Source: an uncultured Erysipelotrichaceae bacterium (GTDB lineage Bacteria; Bacillota_I; Bacilli_A; Erysipelotrichales; Erysipelotrichaceae). From it: a stretch of 36,496 nucleotides of DNA. The notes beneath the pieces were generated by a model. It did no database searches and was not told where the DNA came from. It worked only from the letters and a program-made list of their open reading frames with translations. The translations under genes and the position numbers were made by a program. Where the stretch lies: positions 1-36,496 of the forward strand of contig CAKUQM010000017.1 of assembly GCA_934675465.1 (NCBI GenBank), given 5' to 3'. Numbering within the stretch: position 1 is the stretch's first letter; each line of letters begins with the position of its first letter. This document shows, one piece after another, positions 15,678 to 23,020 of this stretch.

Positions 15678-15707
15678 TAAAAAAGCCTAACCCACTCAGT
15701 TAAGCTT
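15678..15707 (-). terminator. terminator of the cysteine operon
   Basis: On the minus strand, AAGCTTAAC-7-GTTAGGCTT (9 bp, one G-T) followed by six T. The stop codon of the last gene lies inside the stem. Confidence 0.85.
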
Positions 15708-16401
15708 TCTCATCAACCTTTTGGTCTAACTCCTTAGTCTTATAATGTTTCAAGCCAAAATAACCAATAGTAGAAGTAGTTAAAGCGCCTACACAATCGA
15801 TAATCAAATCATCCATTGTATCTCTTAAAGCCTCTCTACCAATTAAATTAGTACCATCCTCAAGTCTAAACTTTTGCATATTCAAATGTAAGATACCATC
15901 AAATGAGAACTCATATATTTCCCATAAGACACCAATTGAAACCGCAAAACAGAAAGCGAACAACGCTACAAAGAAAGGAGATAACTTCAACTCTTCCTCA
16001 TCAGCCGTCTTATTTAATACGTTAACGATATCAAAACCTAAAGAACCAAGCATACCAGCCGAGAAGGCATGTAAGATTGTGTCCCAATGTTCAAATCTAT
16101 AATAGAAAGATCTAACTTCGCCCAAGACAATAGCTGCATATAAGAAAATTAAATATGCGATGATTGTATTAGTTGGAATAGTAATATTAAACTTCTTCTT
16201 GATGAAACTTGGAAGATTCATGGCAAAAATACCAAGAATACATTGTAGTAACATCAACACATAATCACTCTTTTGTCTTAATAAAGTATTAACTTCTTCA
16301 CTTGGTGCATATACAATCATACAAATCGAATAGATGATTGAAAGAATAAAACCTATTAAGACAAAGTAGTAAAGATTCTTCCCCTTTTTAATCTTCTTCA
16401 T
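15700..16401 (-). CDS. multi-pass membrane protein, YjdF/DUF2238-like
   Basis: A 233-residue protein with about six membrane segments. The recognisable blocks are FEHWDTILHAFSAGMLGSLGF in the middle, GVLWEIYEFSFDG, and RDTMDDLIIDCVGAL near the C-terminus. The acidic-aromatic pattern (E-x-Y-E-x-x, then D-T-x-x-D-L-x-x-D) is typical of DUF2238/YjdF-type membrane proteins, which have no assigned function. It is the last gene of the cysteine operon and overlaps the thioredoxin-like gene by 14 nt, so it is made with the sulfur genes. A role in thiol or sulfur traffic across the membrane is possible but only inferred. Confidence 0.75.
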   Translation of the reverse strand: MKKIKKGKNLYYFVLIGFILSIIYSICMIVYAPSEEVNTLLRQKSDYVLMLLQCILGIFAMNLPSFIKKKFNITIPTNTIIAYLIFLYAAIVLGEVRSFYYRFEHWDTILHAFSAGMLGSLGFDIVNVLNKTADEEELKLSPFFVALFAFCFAVSIGVLWEIYEFSFDGILHLNMQKFRLEDGTNLIGREALRDTMDDLIIDCVGALTTSTIGYFGLKHYKTKELDQKVDEKA

Positions 16402-16993
16402 AGATAGAATAATACCCCTTTATATAATCCTCTAACTCAGTCTTTTCCTCATCAGTCATCGTACGCTCACTAGCATCATGACTATCAACTGTGCCTACAT
16501 GATAATAAACTATTTCACCATTTTTCACAAACATCAAAGTTGGAACATAGACCTTCTTATCCTCATCCAAGAAATCATAAATATAATCATATAATTCTTT
16601 AAACTCAGGATAATTAAACTCACCATCATCATTTGTATAACGATAATCATGGTCTCTTTCACCATCCGGTCTTACATTAAAAGAATATGTCATATTTAAT
16701 AACTTTTCATTATCCTTTACATAATCGGACACAACCGGACCTAACTCTTTACACCAAGGACACTTATCAAAATACATATATAAGACAAAACTCTCTTTAT
16801 TATCAATCTTCTTATATAAATCTTCTAAAGTAATTTGATTCTTTGCGATTAAATAGTCAACTGTATCAACATCACAATCAGAATCTAAACTACAGGCATT
16901 ATTACTTGTTTTATTATCATCTTCATTCACTGTATTATCATTACATCCTGTCATACATAACACCAATAATATAACCAACAATATCTTCTTCAT
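16388..16993 (-). CDS. thioredoxin-like lipoprotein
   Basis: A 201-residue secreted protein. The N-terminus MKKILLVILLVLCMTGC is a lipoprotein signal with the acylated Cys at 17. A short acidic linker follows, then a thioredoxin fold with the active site C-P-W-C in YMYFDKCPWCKELG and the later cis-Pro region KVYVPTLMFVKNG. It should be anchored to the outer face of the membrane and exchange disulfides there. It overlaps cysE by 4 nt (16990-16993) and lies in the cysteine operon, so cysteine supply and extracellular thiol chemistry appear to be regulated together. The substrate is unknown. Confidence 0.87.
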   Translation of the reverse strand: MKKILLVILLVLCMTGCNDNTVNEDDNKTSNNACSLDSDCDVDTVDYLIAKNQITLEDLYKKIDNKESFVLYMYFDKCPWCKELGPVVSDYVKDNEKLLNMTYSFNVRPDGERDHDYRYTNDDGEFNYPEFKELYDYIYDFLDEDKKVYVPTLMFVKNGEIVYYHVGTVDSHDASERTMTDEEKTELEDYIKGYYSIYEED

Positions 16994-17508
16994 TTTGCCT
17001 CCTTTATTTTAGCGGGTATCCCAACCGCAATGCGATTAGAAGGAACATCTTGTAAAACTACTGAATTAGCTCCAATTTTTACATTATCACCAATTTCAAT
17101 AGCCCCTAAGACCTTTGCCCCAGCACCAATCTCTACATTACTTCCAATTGTAGGATGACGCTTACCACTTTCATTACCCCTACCACCAAGGGTAACTCCA
17201 TGATACATTTTAACATCATCTTTAATAATTGTCGTTTCCCCAATAACTACACCCATGCCGTGGTCTATAAACAAGCCCTTCCCAATAGTAGCTCCAGGAT
17301 GAATTTCAATACCTGTAAAAAACCTAGTAATTTGTGAAATTAGCCTAGCTAAAAAGTATAAATGAAGATTATTTAAGAAATGAGCAATCCTATAAAAGAA
17401 GATGGCATGAATCGAAGGATACAACAATATTATTGATAATGTATTCCTAGCAGCAGGATCACTTTTCTTAATATTCTCTACTTGTCTTTTAATATCACTA
17501 AAAATCAT
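16990..17508 (-). CDS. cysE: serine O-acetyltransferase
   Basis: CysE acetylates L-serine with acetyl-CoA to give O-acetylserine, the substrate of CysK. The product (172 residues) is the short form found in many Bacillota, lacking the long N-terminal helical region of enteric CysE. Catalytic blocks are FIDHGMGVVIGET (His and Asp of the active site) and MYHGVTLGG, followed by left-handed beta-helix hexapeptide repeats (IGSNVEIGAGAKVLGAIEIG). The frame is open to a TTG at 17517, but the ATG at 17506-17508, 1 nt past the cysK stop, is the better start. No Shine-Dalgarno is evident, so translation is probably coupled to cysK. Confidence 0.93.
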   Translation of the reverse strand: MIFSDIKRQVENIKKSDPAARNTLSIILLYPSIHAIFFYRIAHFLNNLHLYFLARLISQITRFFTGIEIHPGATIGKGLFIDHGMGVVIGETTIIKDDVKMYHGVTLGGRGNESGKRHPTIGSNVEIGAGAKVLGAIEIGDNVKIGANSVVLQDVPSNRIAVGIPAKIKEAK

Positions 17509-17509
17509 C

Positions 17510-18433
17510 TTAATCAAACAAATTTAGTGATAAATAGCGATTACCGCCATCAGGTAAAATTACCACTATATTCTTACTCCTATTCTCTTCTTCCTTAGCT
17601 AATAAACTAGCCGCATATAAAGCAGCACCACTTGAAACCCCCACAAAGATTCCCTCTAGTTTAGCCAAATTCTTTAACGTATCATAAGCCTCTTCACTCT
17701 TAACTGTAATAACCCTATCATAAATATAGGTATCCAATGTATTAGGAATAAAACCAGCACCAATACCTTGAATCTTATGAGGACCGCTAATACCCTTAGT
17801 TAATATTGGCGAATCAAAAGGTTCTACACCAACTATCTCAATATTCTTATTTTGTTCCTTAAGATACTTACCGATACCTGAAATAGTACCGCCTGTTCCA
17901 ATACCTGCAACTAAGATATCAACCTTACCTTCGCTATCCTTATAAATCTCAGGACCTGTTGTTTTATAGTGAGCTAAAGGATTGGCACTATTTTCAAATT
18001 GACCCGCAATAATAGAATCAGCTATACTTGCATGTAACTCATTGGCCTTTTCAATAGCACCCTTCATACCCTTTTTACCATCAGTAAGAATCACTTCAGC
18101 ACCATAAGCCTTCATCAAATCAATTCTTTCCTTTGACATCGTATCTGGCATTGTGATAATCAAACGATAACACTTATAAGCACTAACCATAGCCAAACCA
18201 ATACCAGTATTACCACTTGTTGGTTCAATAATTGTAGAACCCTTTTTAAGTAAGCCTTTTTCCTCATAAGTCTCAATAATAGATAAGGCAATTCTATCTT
18301 TAATAGATCCTGCTGGATTTAAATATTCAAGCTTGGCAATAATATTAGCCTTAGACCCTACAAATTCCTCATATTTCTTAAGTTCCACCAACGGTGTCTT
18401 ACCAATTAGTTCTGTAATATTTTGTTTAATCAT
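17510..18433 (-). CDS. cysK: cysteine synthase A (O-acetylserine sulfhydrylase)
   Basis: This 307-residue PLP enzyme makes cysteine from O-acetylserine and sulfide. The PLP lysine is K45 in NPAGSIKDRIAL, the substrate loop is TSGNTGIGLAM (about 68-78), and the phosphate-binding GIGTGGTISG and the C-terminal SSGAALYAA are present. It heads the operon cysK, cysE, thioredoxin-like lipoprotein, membrane protein. AGGAGG lies 7 nt before the ATG. Upstream is a leader of about 140 nt with a Cys-rich peptide and two alternative terminator hairpins. Regulation therefore appears to be by attenuation rather than a T-box, of which no AGGGTGGNACCGCG motif is seen. Confidence 0.95.
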   Translation of the reverse strand: MIKQNITELIGKTPLVELKKYEEFVGSKANIIAKLEYLNPAGSIKDRIALSIIETYEEKGLLKKGSTIIEPTSGNTGIGLAMVSAYKCYRLIITMPDTMSKERIDLMKAYGAEVILTDGKKGMKGAIEKANELHASIADSIIAGQFENSANPLAHYKTTGPEIYKDSEGKVDILVAGIGTGGTISGIGKYLKEQNKNIEIVGVEPFDSPILTKGISGPHKIQGIGAGFIPNTLDTYIYDRVITVKSEEAYDTLKNLAKLEGIFVGVSSGAALYAASLLAKEEENRSKNIVVILPDGGNRYLSLNLFD

Positions 18434-18451
18434 ACAAACCTCCTAATAAAC

Positions 18452-18480
18452 AAAAAGGGATTCTCTTATCGAAAATCCCT
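18452..18480 (-). terminator. cysK leader terminator (hairpin 3:4)
   Basis: On the minus strand, AGGGATTTTC (18471-18480) pairs with GAGAATCCCT (18456-18465; one G-T) around a 5-nt loop, followed by five T (18452-18456). It lies about 20 nt before the cysK start. Confidence 0.88.
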
Positions 18481-18516
18481 AATACAAAATATAAATTAAA
18501 AAAGTCGACAAGAAAA
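18461..18516 (-). promoter_or_regulatory. cysK leader antiterminator (2:3)
   Basis: On the minus strand, TTTTCTTGTCGA (18505-18516), the 3' arm of the first hairpin, can pair with TCGATAAGAGAA (18461-18472) over 12 bp, two of them G-U. This pairing uses half of the terminator's 3' arm and so excludes the terminator. Confidence 0.7.
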
Positions 18517-18565
18517 TTGTTATATTTGCATATACTCCTTACAACAACAACAATTTCTAGTCAAC
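18498..18565 (-). terminator. cysK leader hairpin 1:2
   Basis: On the minus strand, GTTGAC (18560-18565) and AAATTGTT (18549-18556) pair with GTCGAC (18504-18509) and AACAATTT (18514-18521), with a small internal loop. Six T (18498-18503) follow, so it may terminate by itself. Its 5' arm lies in codons 4-9 of the leader peptide, ending at the first Cys codon. Confidence 0.72.
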
Positions 18566-18576
18566 ATATAATTCAT
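18520..18576 (-). CDS. cysteine-rich leader peptide of the cysK operon
   Basis: An 18-codon frame, MNYMLTRNCCCCKEYMQI, starts at ATG 18574-18576 and stops at TAA 18520-18522. Codons 9-12 are four consecutive UGU. Run-of-codon leader peptides upstream of the matching amino-acid genes are the hallmark of ribosome-mediated attenuation (compare trp and his in enterics and cysteine leaders in actinobacteria). A ribosome starved of Cys-tRNA would stop on the run, cover the 5' arm of hairpin 1:2, free its 3' arm to form the antiterminator, and let polymerase reach cysK. A -10-like TATATT ends 6 nt before the ATG and no Shine-Dalgarno exists, so this leader is probably leaderless. Confidence 0.82.
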   Translation of the reverse strand: MNYMLTRNCCCCKEYMQI

Positions 18577-18582
18577 GTAATT

Positions 18583-18613
18583 AATATAACACTATTTTTA
18601 TAAAATATGTAAA
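18583..18613 (-). promoter_or_regulatory. promoter of the cysteine operon
   Basis: On the minus strand, TTTACA (18608-18613) and TATATT (18583-18588) or TTATAT (18584-18589), spacing 19 or 18 nt. The expected start point coincides with the A of the leader ATG. Confidence 0.55.
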
Positions 18614-18616
18614 TAA

Positions 18617-19207
18617 TTATTCCTCAGGACTAACCTTATCTAGTAAACCACTTTCTTTAAGTCTTGGATATAAGGCTAAATAGATTAAAGATGCGATAAT
18701 TATAGCCAATACTGCATTGACAAAAGTAGTCACAAACTTCGCAAATGCTAAATAAGTAATAGCCTTTTCAGCATTCTTTAAAATAATCAAATAGTAAACA
18801 TAAGAGAATAAAGGTTCACCAATGCAATTGAAGATCATACCAAAGGCACAAGACTTAAAGACAGCCACTCTTAAATCCTTTCCACTTTTTTGATTAACCT
18901 TATATACTCTATGAGCGAAATAACCAGTGACTAAACCAATACCCATTTTTAAAACAAGAGTCTTAGGCGCAACCGCAATATAAACTGGATCCAAGATATC
19001 GCCAATGCCCATGCCTATGGCTCCAGCTAAACCACCTGGTAAACCACCTAATAATAATGCTGCCAATACACAGAAAGTATTTCCTAAATGGAAAGAAGTA
19101 TAACCAACAGGAGTTGGAATCTTAATTTGTAGGAAGGTAAAAGCTACATAACATAAAGCTGCCATTAGACCAACCATCGATATTTTTAACACTGAATTCT
19201 TTTTCAT
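18617..19207 (-). CDS. ECF transporter S component, probably for a vitamin B6-type substrate
   Basis: A 196-residue membrane protein with about six hydrophobic helices: the substrate-binding S subunit of an energy-coupling-factor importer, which shares an ATPase/T module encoded elsewhere. The N-terminal alanine-rich helix (MVGLMAALCYVAFTFLQIKIP), FHLGNTFCVLAALLLGGLPGGLAGAIGMGIGDI and the C-terminal AFAKFVTTFVNAV are typical of S components. The divergent MocR-like regulator suggests pyridoxine or a related substrate. That is from context only; thiamine-precursor transporters look similar. The ATG at 19205-19207 is chosen because the upstream in-frame GTG is part of its Shine-Dalgarno (GAGGTG). 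Confidence 0.85.
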   Translation of the reverse strand: MKKNSVLKISMVGLMAALCYVAFTFLQIKIPTPVGYTSFHLGNTFCVLAALLLGGLPGGLAGAIGMGIGDILDPVYIAVAPKTLVLKMGIGLVTGYFAHRVYKVNQKSGKDLRVAVFKSCAFGMIFNCIGEPLFSYVYYLIILKNAEKAITYLAFAKFVTTFVNAVLAIIIASLIYLALYPRLKESGLLDKVSPEE

Positions 19208-19241
19208 AATAATCACCTCAATAGGAAGTATATAATAGTAG

Positions 19242-19261
19242 TGGTTATATAGAAATAACCA
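19242..19261. promoter_or_regulatory. operator between the ECF gene and the MocR-like gene
   Basis: TGGTTAT (19242-19248), 6 nt, ATAACCA (19255-19261): a perfect 7-bp inverted repeat in the short divergent region. It is the likely binding site of the MocR-like regulator for control of both genes. Confidence 0.6.
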
Positions 19262-19286
19262 GTTTTGAATATTTTAATAAGACCAG

Positions 19287-20651
19287 ATGAAAAAGATATT
19301 ATATTTAGAAATCTATGAATATGTAATCGATAAAATCAAAAATAAGGAATGGTTGCCTAACTCTAAAATACCTTCAAAAAGAAAACTAGGTGAAGCTTTT
19401 AATGTGTCATTAATTACCGTAGCTACCGCCCTAGAACAACTTGAAAGTGAAGGTTATATCTATAGTAAAGAACGTGTTGGCTACTTCGTATGTGATATTG
19501 AGATCCTTACTAAACACGAAGCTATCGATAACTATCAGCTTGAAACTATCAATGATGATTATCTATTTGATTTTAGAAATAATAACGGTGATATTCTCAA
19601 CTTCCCTTTCACTAATTGGCAAAAGATAGAACGTAAAATCTTAAATGATAATAAAGATTTATTATTTAATAAGCCTCAAAGTTTTGGTGAACAAGCTTTA
19701 AGAAAAGCTATAGCTAATTATCTTAACAACAACCTTGCAATGAACGTTTCCTATAAACAAGTAATCATCACTTCAGGTAGTGATAATTCCTATAATAATC
19801 TAATTAACTTCTTTGGAAGAAAGAAAAAATATGGCCTAGAAGATCCGGGTTATCAAAATATTTCTTCGATCTATAAATTAAATGATCTTAAATATAAATA
19901 TATTAAATTAGATGAAAATGGTATTAACATGGATGAACTAAAGAAATCAAAGGTTGATATTGTTCATGTATCAACCAACCACCACTACCCAAGTGGTATA
20001 GTTATGCCTATATCTAGACGCTATGAACTAATTAAGTGGGCTAAAGATAATGATTCTATTATTGTTGAAGATGACTATGATGTTGAATTAAGACTTAAGG
20101 GCAAACTAATCAATCCTCTATTCACATTAGATGATAATAATGTAGTTTATCTAAACACCTTCTCATTAACCCTTAATCCCGGTTTTAGAATAGCTTATAT
20201 GGTACTTCCTAAAAGACTTGTTAATGAATATGAAGAAAAGATGTCTACTTTTAAATGTAATGTCTCAAAGTTAGAACAATTAACCCTTGCTGAATTTATA
20301 AGTTCGGGTGCTTATGAAAGATATTTAAATAAGAAAAAGAAAAGATATCAGGATATTAGGAATACTTTTATCAATAAGATAAGTATACTAAGTAAAAAAC
20401 ACAATCTTATTCTAAAAGAAGCTGACTTAGGCTTACATATACTAATTAACTATCCTTATAAGGTAAGTGATGAAAAGGTGCTTGAAATTGCTAAAACATT
20501 AAAGATAAAGATATATCCCTTATCTCATTTCATGCATGAAAAGAAAGATACTCATACCCTGATTGTCAACTATTCTTGTTTCAACAAGGATAATATCGAA
20601 AAAGGTATAAGTATCTTAGAACAATTATTCGAAAGTATAGAAAAAGCTTGA
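19287..20651 (+). CDS. MocR/PdxR-type regulator lacking the PLP lysine
   Basis: A 454-residue fusion of a GntR winged helix (1-70; KIPSKRKLGEAFNVSLITVATALEQLESEGYIYS) and a fold-type I aminotransferase domain (about 90-450). Aminotransferase landmarks are kept: TSGSDNSYNN, the HYPSG loop (233-237), EDDYD (261-265) and the Arg at 301. The residue that should hold PLP is changed: where family members read T-F-S-K-(T/S)-L, this one reads T-F-S-L-T-L with Leu at 294 (codon TTA). It cannot form the usual internal aldimine, so it may sense free PLP non-covalently, sense another ligand, or be ligand-independent. It is divergent from an ECF S-component gene. No clear Shine-Dalgarno is seen. Confidence 0.9.
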   Translation: MKKILYLEIYEYVIDKIKNKEWLPNSKIPSKRKLGEAFNVSLITVATALEQLESEGYIYSKERVGYFVCDIEILTKHEAIDNYQLETINDDYLFDFRNNNGDILNFPFTNWQKIERKILNDNKDLLFNKPQSFGEQALRKAIANYLNNNLAMNVSYKQVIITSGSDNSYNNLINFFGRKKKYGLEDPGYQNISSIYKLNDLKYKYIKLDENGINMDELKKSKVDIVHVSTNHHYPSGIVMPISRRYELIKWAKDNDSIIVEDDYDVELRLKGKLINPLFTLDDNNVVYLNTFSLTLNPGFRIAYMVLPKRLVNEYEEKMSTFKCNVSKLEQLTLAEFISSGAYERYLNKKKKRYQDIRNTFINKISILSKKHNLILKEADLGLHILINYPYKVSDEKVLEIAKTLKIKIYPLSHFMHEKKDTHTLIVNYSCFNKDNIEKGISILEQLFESIEKA

Positions 20652-20667
20652 TTCAATCAAGCTTTTT
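20641..20667. terminator. bidirectional terminator between the MocR-like gene and nfnB
   Basis: AAAAAGCTTGA, 5 nt, TCAAGCTTTTT: an 11-bp perfect stem with A and T flanks on both sides. The stop codon of the plus-strand gene lies within the stem. Confidence 0.9.
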
Positions 20668-20674
20668 ATTTGAT

Positions 20675-22078
20675 TTATTTGCTTAAGTATTCGTCAATTG
20701 ACTTAGCAGCCAACTTACCAGCACCCATAGCTGAGATAACTGTTGCAGCACCTGTAACGGCATCACCACCAGCATAAACCTTATCCTTAGTAGTCTTACC
20801 ACCATTATCAACGATGATACCACCCTTCTTAGTAACTTCTAGACCACTAGTAGTTGACTTAATTAGAGGGTTAGGAGAAGTACCGATAGAAATAACTACA
20901 GTATCAACTTCTAATTCAAATTCAGAACCAGGGATTTCAACTGGTCTTCTTCTGCCACTCGCATCAGGTTCACCAAGTTCCATCTTAATGCACTTAATAC
21001 CAGTAACGAAGTTATTCTTAGGATCACGAGGATCATCAGGATTATGATAACCAAGGATTTCAACTGGATTATTTAACAATCTGAAGTCAATACCCTCTTC
21101 CATAGCGTGTTCAACTTCTTCTTTTCTAGCAGGAAGTTCTTCTAAAGATCTTCTATAAATTACATAAACCTTTTCAGCACCAAGTCTTAAAGCAGTTCTA
21201 GCAGCATCCATCGCAACGTTACCACCACCAACGATTGCAACCTTACCACCCTTCATAATAGGAGTAACAGGATCATTTTCATATGCCTTCATAAGGTTAG
21301 ATCTTGTTAAGAATTCATTTGAAGAATAAACACCATTTAAAGATTCACCTGGAATATTCATAAATGAAGGAAGACCAGCACCAGAACCGATATAAACAGC
21401 CTCATATTCTTCTAACAATTCATCAACAGTAATTGACTTACCGATAACTACGTTTGTATCAACAGTAACGCCTAACTTCTTTAAGTTATCAACTTCCTTA
21501 GAAACGATTGACTTAGGAAGTCTGAATTCAGGGACACCATAAACAAGAACACCACCAGCAGTATGTAAAGCTTCGAAAATTGTTACTTCATAACCCTTCT
21601 TAGCTAAGTCACCAGCACAAGTTAAACCACTAGGACCAGAACCAACAACCGCAACTCTATGACCATTAGAAGCAGGTTTTACAACATCATGATCATGAGC
21701 TAAATGATAGTCAGCAACAAATCTTTCAAGTCTACCGATACCAACAGGTTCACCCTTGATACCTCTAACACACTTAGATTCACATTGAGTTTCTTGTGGA
21801 CAAACTCTACCACAAACTGCAGGTAAAGAAGATGATAATGAAATTACATTATAAGCACCTTCATAATCCTTTTCCTTAATCTTACTAATGAACTCAGGAA
21901 TATGGATATTTACAGGACAACCCTCAACACATCTAGGATTACGACAATTTAAACATCTTTCAGCTTCATCAAGAGCGATTTCTTCAGTATAACCCAAAGC
22001 AACTTCCTTAAAGTTATGACCTCTTTCAATTGGGTCTTGAATAGGCATTGGATTCTTTTCTAATTTCATATTAGGCAT
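20675..22078 (-). CDS. nfnB: NfnB: large subunit of ferredoxin:NADP reductase (GltA-like)
   Basis: A 467-residue flavoprotein of the glutamate-synthase small-subunit family. Two [4Fe-4S] sites are at the N-terminus: CLNCRNPRCVEGCP (Cys 42, 45, 50, 54) and VCGRVCPQETQCESKC. FAD binding follows (VAVVGSGPSGLTCAGDLAKKG), then NAD(P)H binding (KVAIVGGGNVAMDAARTALRLG). Genes of this family are often annotated gltA, but no large glutamate synthase subunit is present, and a ferredoxin-NADP reductase alpha subunit lies 5 nt upstream. That pairing is NfnAB, which couples NADH, NADPH and ferredoxin by electron bifurcation in anaerobes. It lacks its own promoter and uses the shared terminator. Confidence 0.9.
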   Translation of the reverse strand: MPNMKLEKNPMPIQDPIERGHNFKEVALGYTEEIALDEAERCLNCRNPRCVEGCPVNIHIPEFISKIKEKDYEGAYNVISLSSSLPAVCGRVCPQETQCESKCVRGIKGEPVGIGRLERFVADYHLAHDHDVVKPASNGHRVAVVGSGPSGLTCAGDLAKKGYEVTIFEALHTAGGVLVYGVPEFRLPKSIVSKEVDNLKKLGVTVDTNVVIGKSITVDELLEEYEAVYIGSGAGLPSFMNIPGESLNGVYSSNEFLTRSNLMKAYENDPVTPIMKGGKVAIVGGGNVAMDAARTALRLGAEKVYVIYRRSLEELPARKEEVEHAMEEGIDFRLLNNPVEILGYHNPDDPRDPKNNFVTGIKCIKMELGEPDASGRRRPVEIPGSEFELEVDTVVISIGTSPNPLIKSTTSGLEVTKKGGIIVDNGGKTTKDKVYAGGDAVTGAATVISAMGAGKLAAKSIDEYLSK

Positions 22079-22083
22079 AATTA

Positions 22084-22935
22084 CTAAGCTCCCTTCTTAA
22101 ATAAGTTACATGCTTCATCATATTTGTGTCTTTCAAAAGTAGAATACATTCTACCTCTGCTCATAGCCTCATCGAAATCAATTTCATAACCATTGAAATC
22201 TGGACCATCAACACATGCAAACTTAGTAACCTTCTTACCATCAATATTTAATGTTAGACGGCAACCACCACACATACCAGTACCATCAATCATGATAGGA
22301 TTCATTGAACAATCAACTGGTACATTGAATTCCTTACAAGTAATTACTACAAACTTCATCATGATAAGTGGTCCAATTGTAATAACTTTATCAAAATGCT
22401 TACCAGCATCTAACATTTCCTTCAAAGGAACTGTTACATTACCCTGACGTGCATAAGAACCATCATCAGTCATAACGATTAATTCATTAGAAACAGCCTT
22501 AAATTCATCTTCAAGAATCAATAAATCTTTGTTTCTAAAACCGATAATACTAGTAACATTGCAACCAGCTTCCTTTAAAGCCTTTGCAACTGGTAAAGCG
22601 ATAGCACAGCCTACACCACCGCCGACAACACATACATCCTTCAATCCTTCAACCTCAGTTGGAACACCTAAAGGACCAACAAAGTCAGTCAACTCTTCGC
22701 CAACCTTCTTTTGATCAAGCTCTAAAGTAGTAGCTCCAACGATTTGATAAATGATTGTAACAGCACCAGTTTCTGGATTGCTGTCCGCAATTGTTAGAGG
22801 GATTCTCTCACCTGTTTCACTTACTCTTAAAATAATAAATTGACCAGCCTTAGCCTTCTTAGCTACAAATGGTGCCTCTACTGTCATTCTTGATACAGTA
22901 GGATTAAGTGAATCTTTTGCTAAAATCTTATACAT
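22084..22935 (-). CDS. nfnA: NfnA: small subunit of ferredoxin:NADP reductase
   Basis: A 283-residue ferredoxin-reductase-like protein with an FAD domain (FIILRVSETGERIPLTIAD), an NAD(H) domain (CVVGGGVGCAIALPVAKAL) and a C-terminal [2Fe-2S] region (GTGMCGGCRLTLNIDGKK, then FACVDGPDFNGYEIDF). These features fit both dihydroorotate dehydrogenase electron-transfer subunits and NfnA; the adjacent NfnB decides for NfnA. The complex would balance NADPH, NADH and reduced ferredoxin. Upstream lies a 19-bp palindrome that could bind a redox regulator. AGGAG precedes the ATG. Confidence 0.9.
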   Translation of the reverse strand: MYKILAKDSLNPTVSRMTVEAPFVAKKAKAGQFIILRVSETGERIPLTIADSNPETGAVTIIYQIVGATTLELDQKKVGEELTDFVGPLGVPTEVEGLKDVCVVGGGVGCAIALPVAKALKEAGCNVTSIIGFRNKDLLILEDEFKAVSNELIVMTDDGSYARQGNVTVPLKEMLDAGKHFDKVITIGPLIMMKFVVITCKEFNVPVDCSMNPIMIDGTGMCGGCRLTLNIDGKKVTKFACVDGPDFNGYEIDFDEAMSRGRMYSTFERHKYDEACNLFKKGA

Positions 22936-22963
22936 TTGTTTCTCCTATTGCATATATATGCTC

Positions 22964-22982
22964 TTTTGAGTATTACTCAAAA
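22964..22982. promoter_or_regulatory. 19-bp palindrome upstream of nfnAB
   Basis: TTTTGAGT-ATT-ACTCAAAA, perfect over 8 bp each side. No U-run follows on either strand, so it is an operator candidate. It does not match Rex (TTGTGAA...TTCACAA), PerR or FNR consensus sites. Confidence 0.55.
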
Positions 22983-23020
22983 ATTCACATTTCTATTCTA
23001 TCACCTAATAGGTCTTTTGT

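Noticed and set aside
18434..18576. T-box riboswitch upstream of cysK
   Set aside because: No T-box sequence (AGGGTGGNACCGCG) or specifier-loop layout is present; the Cys-codon leader explains the structure better.
20675..22935. Glutamate synthase operon (gltA with a reductase)
   Set aside because: No large GOGAT subunit is present, and the small ferredoxin-reductase partner points to NfnAB.
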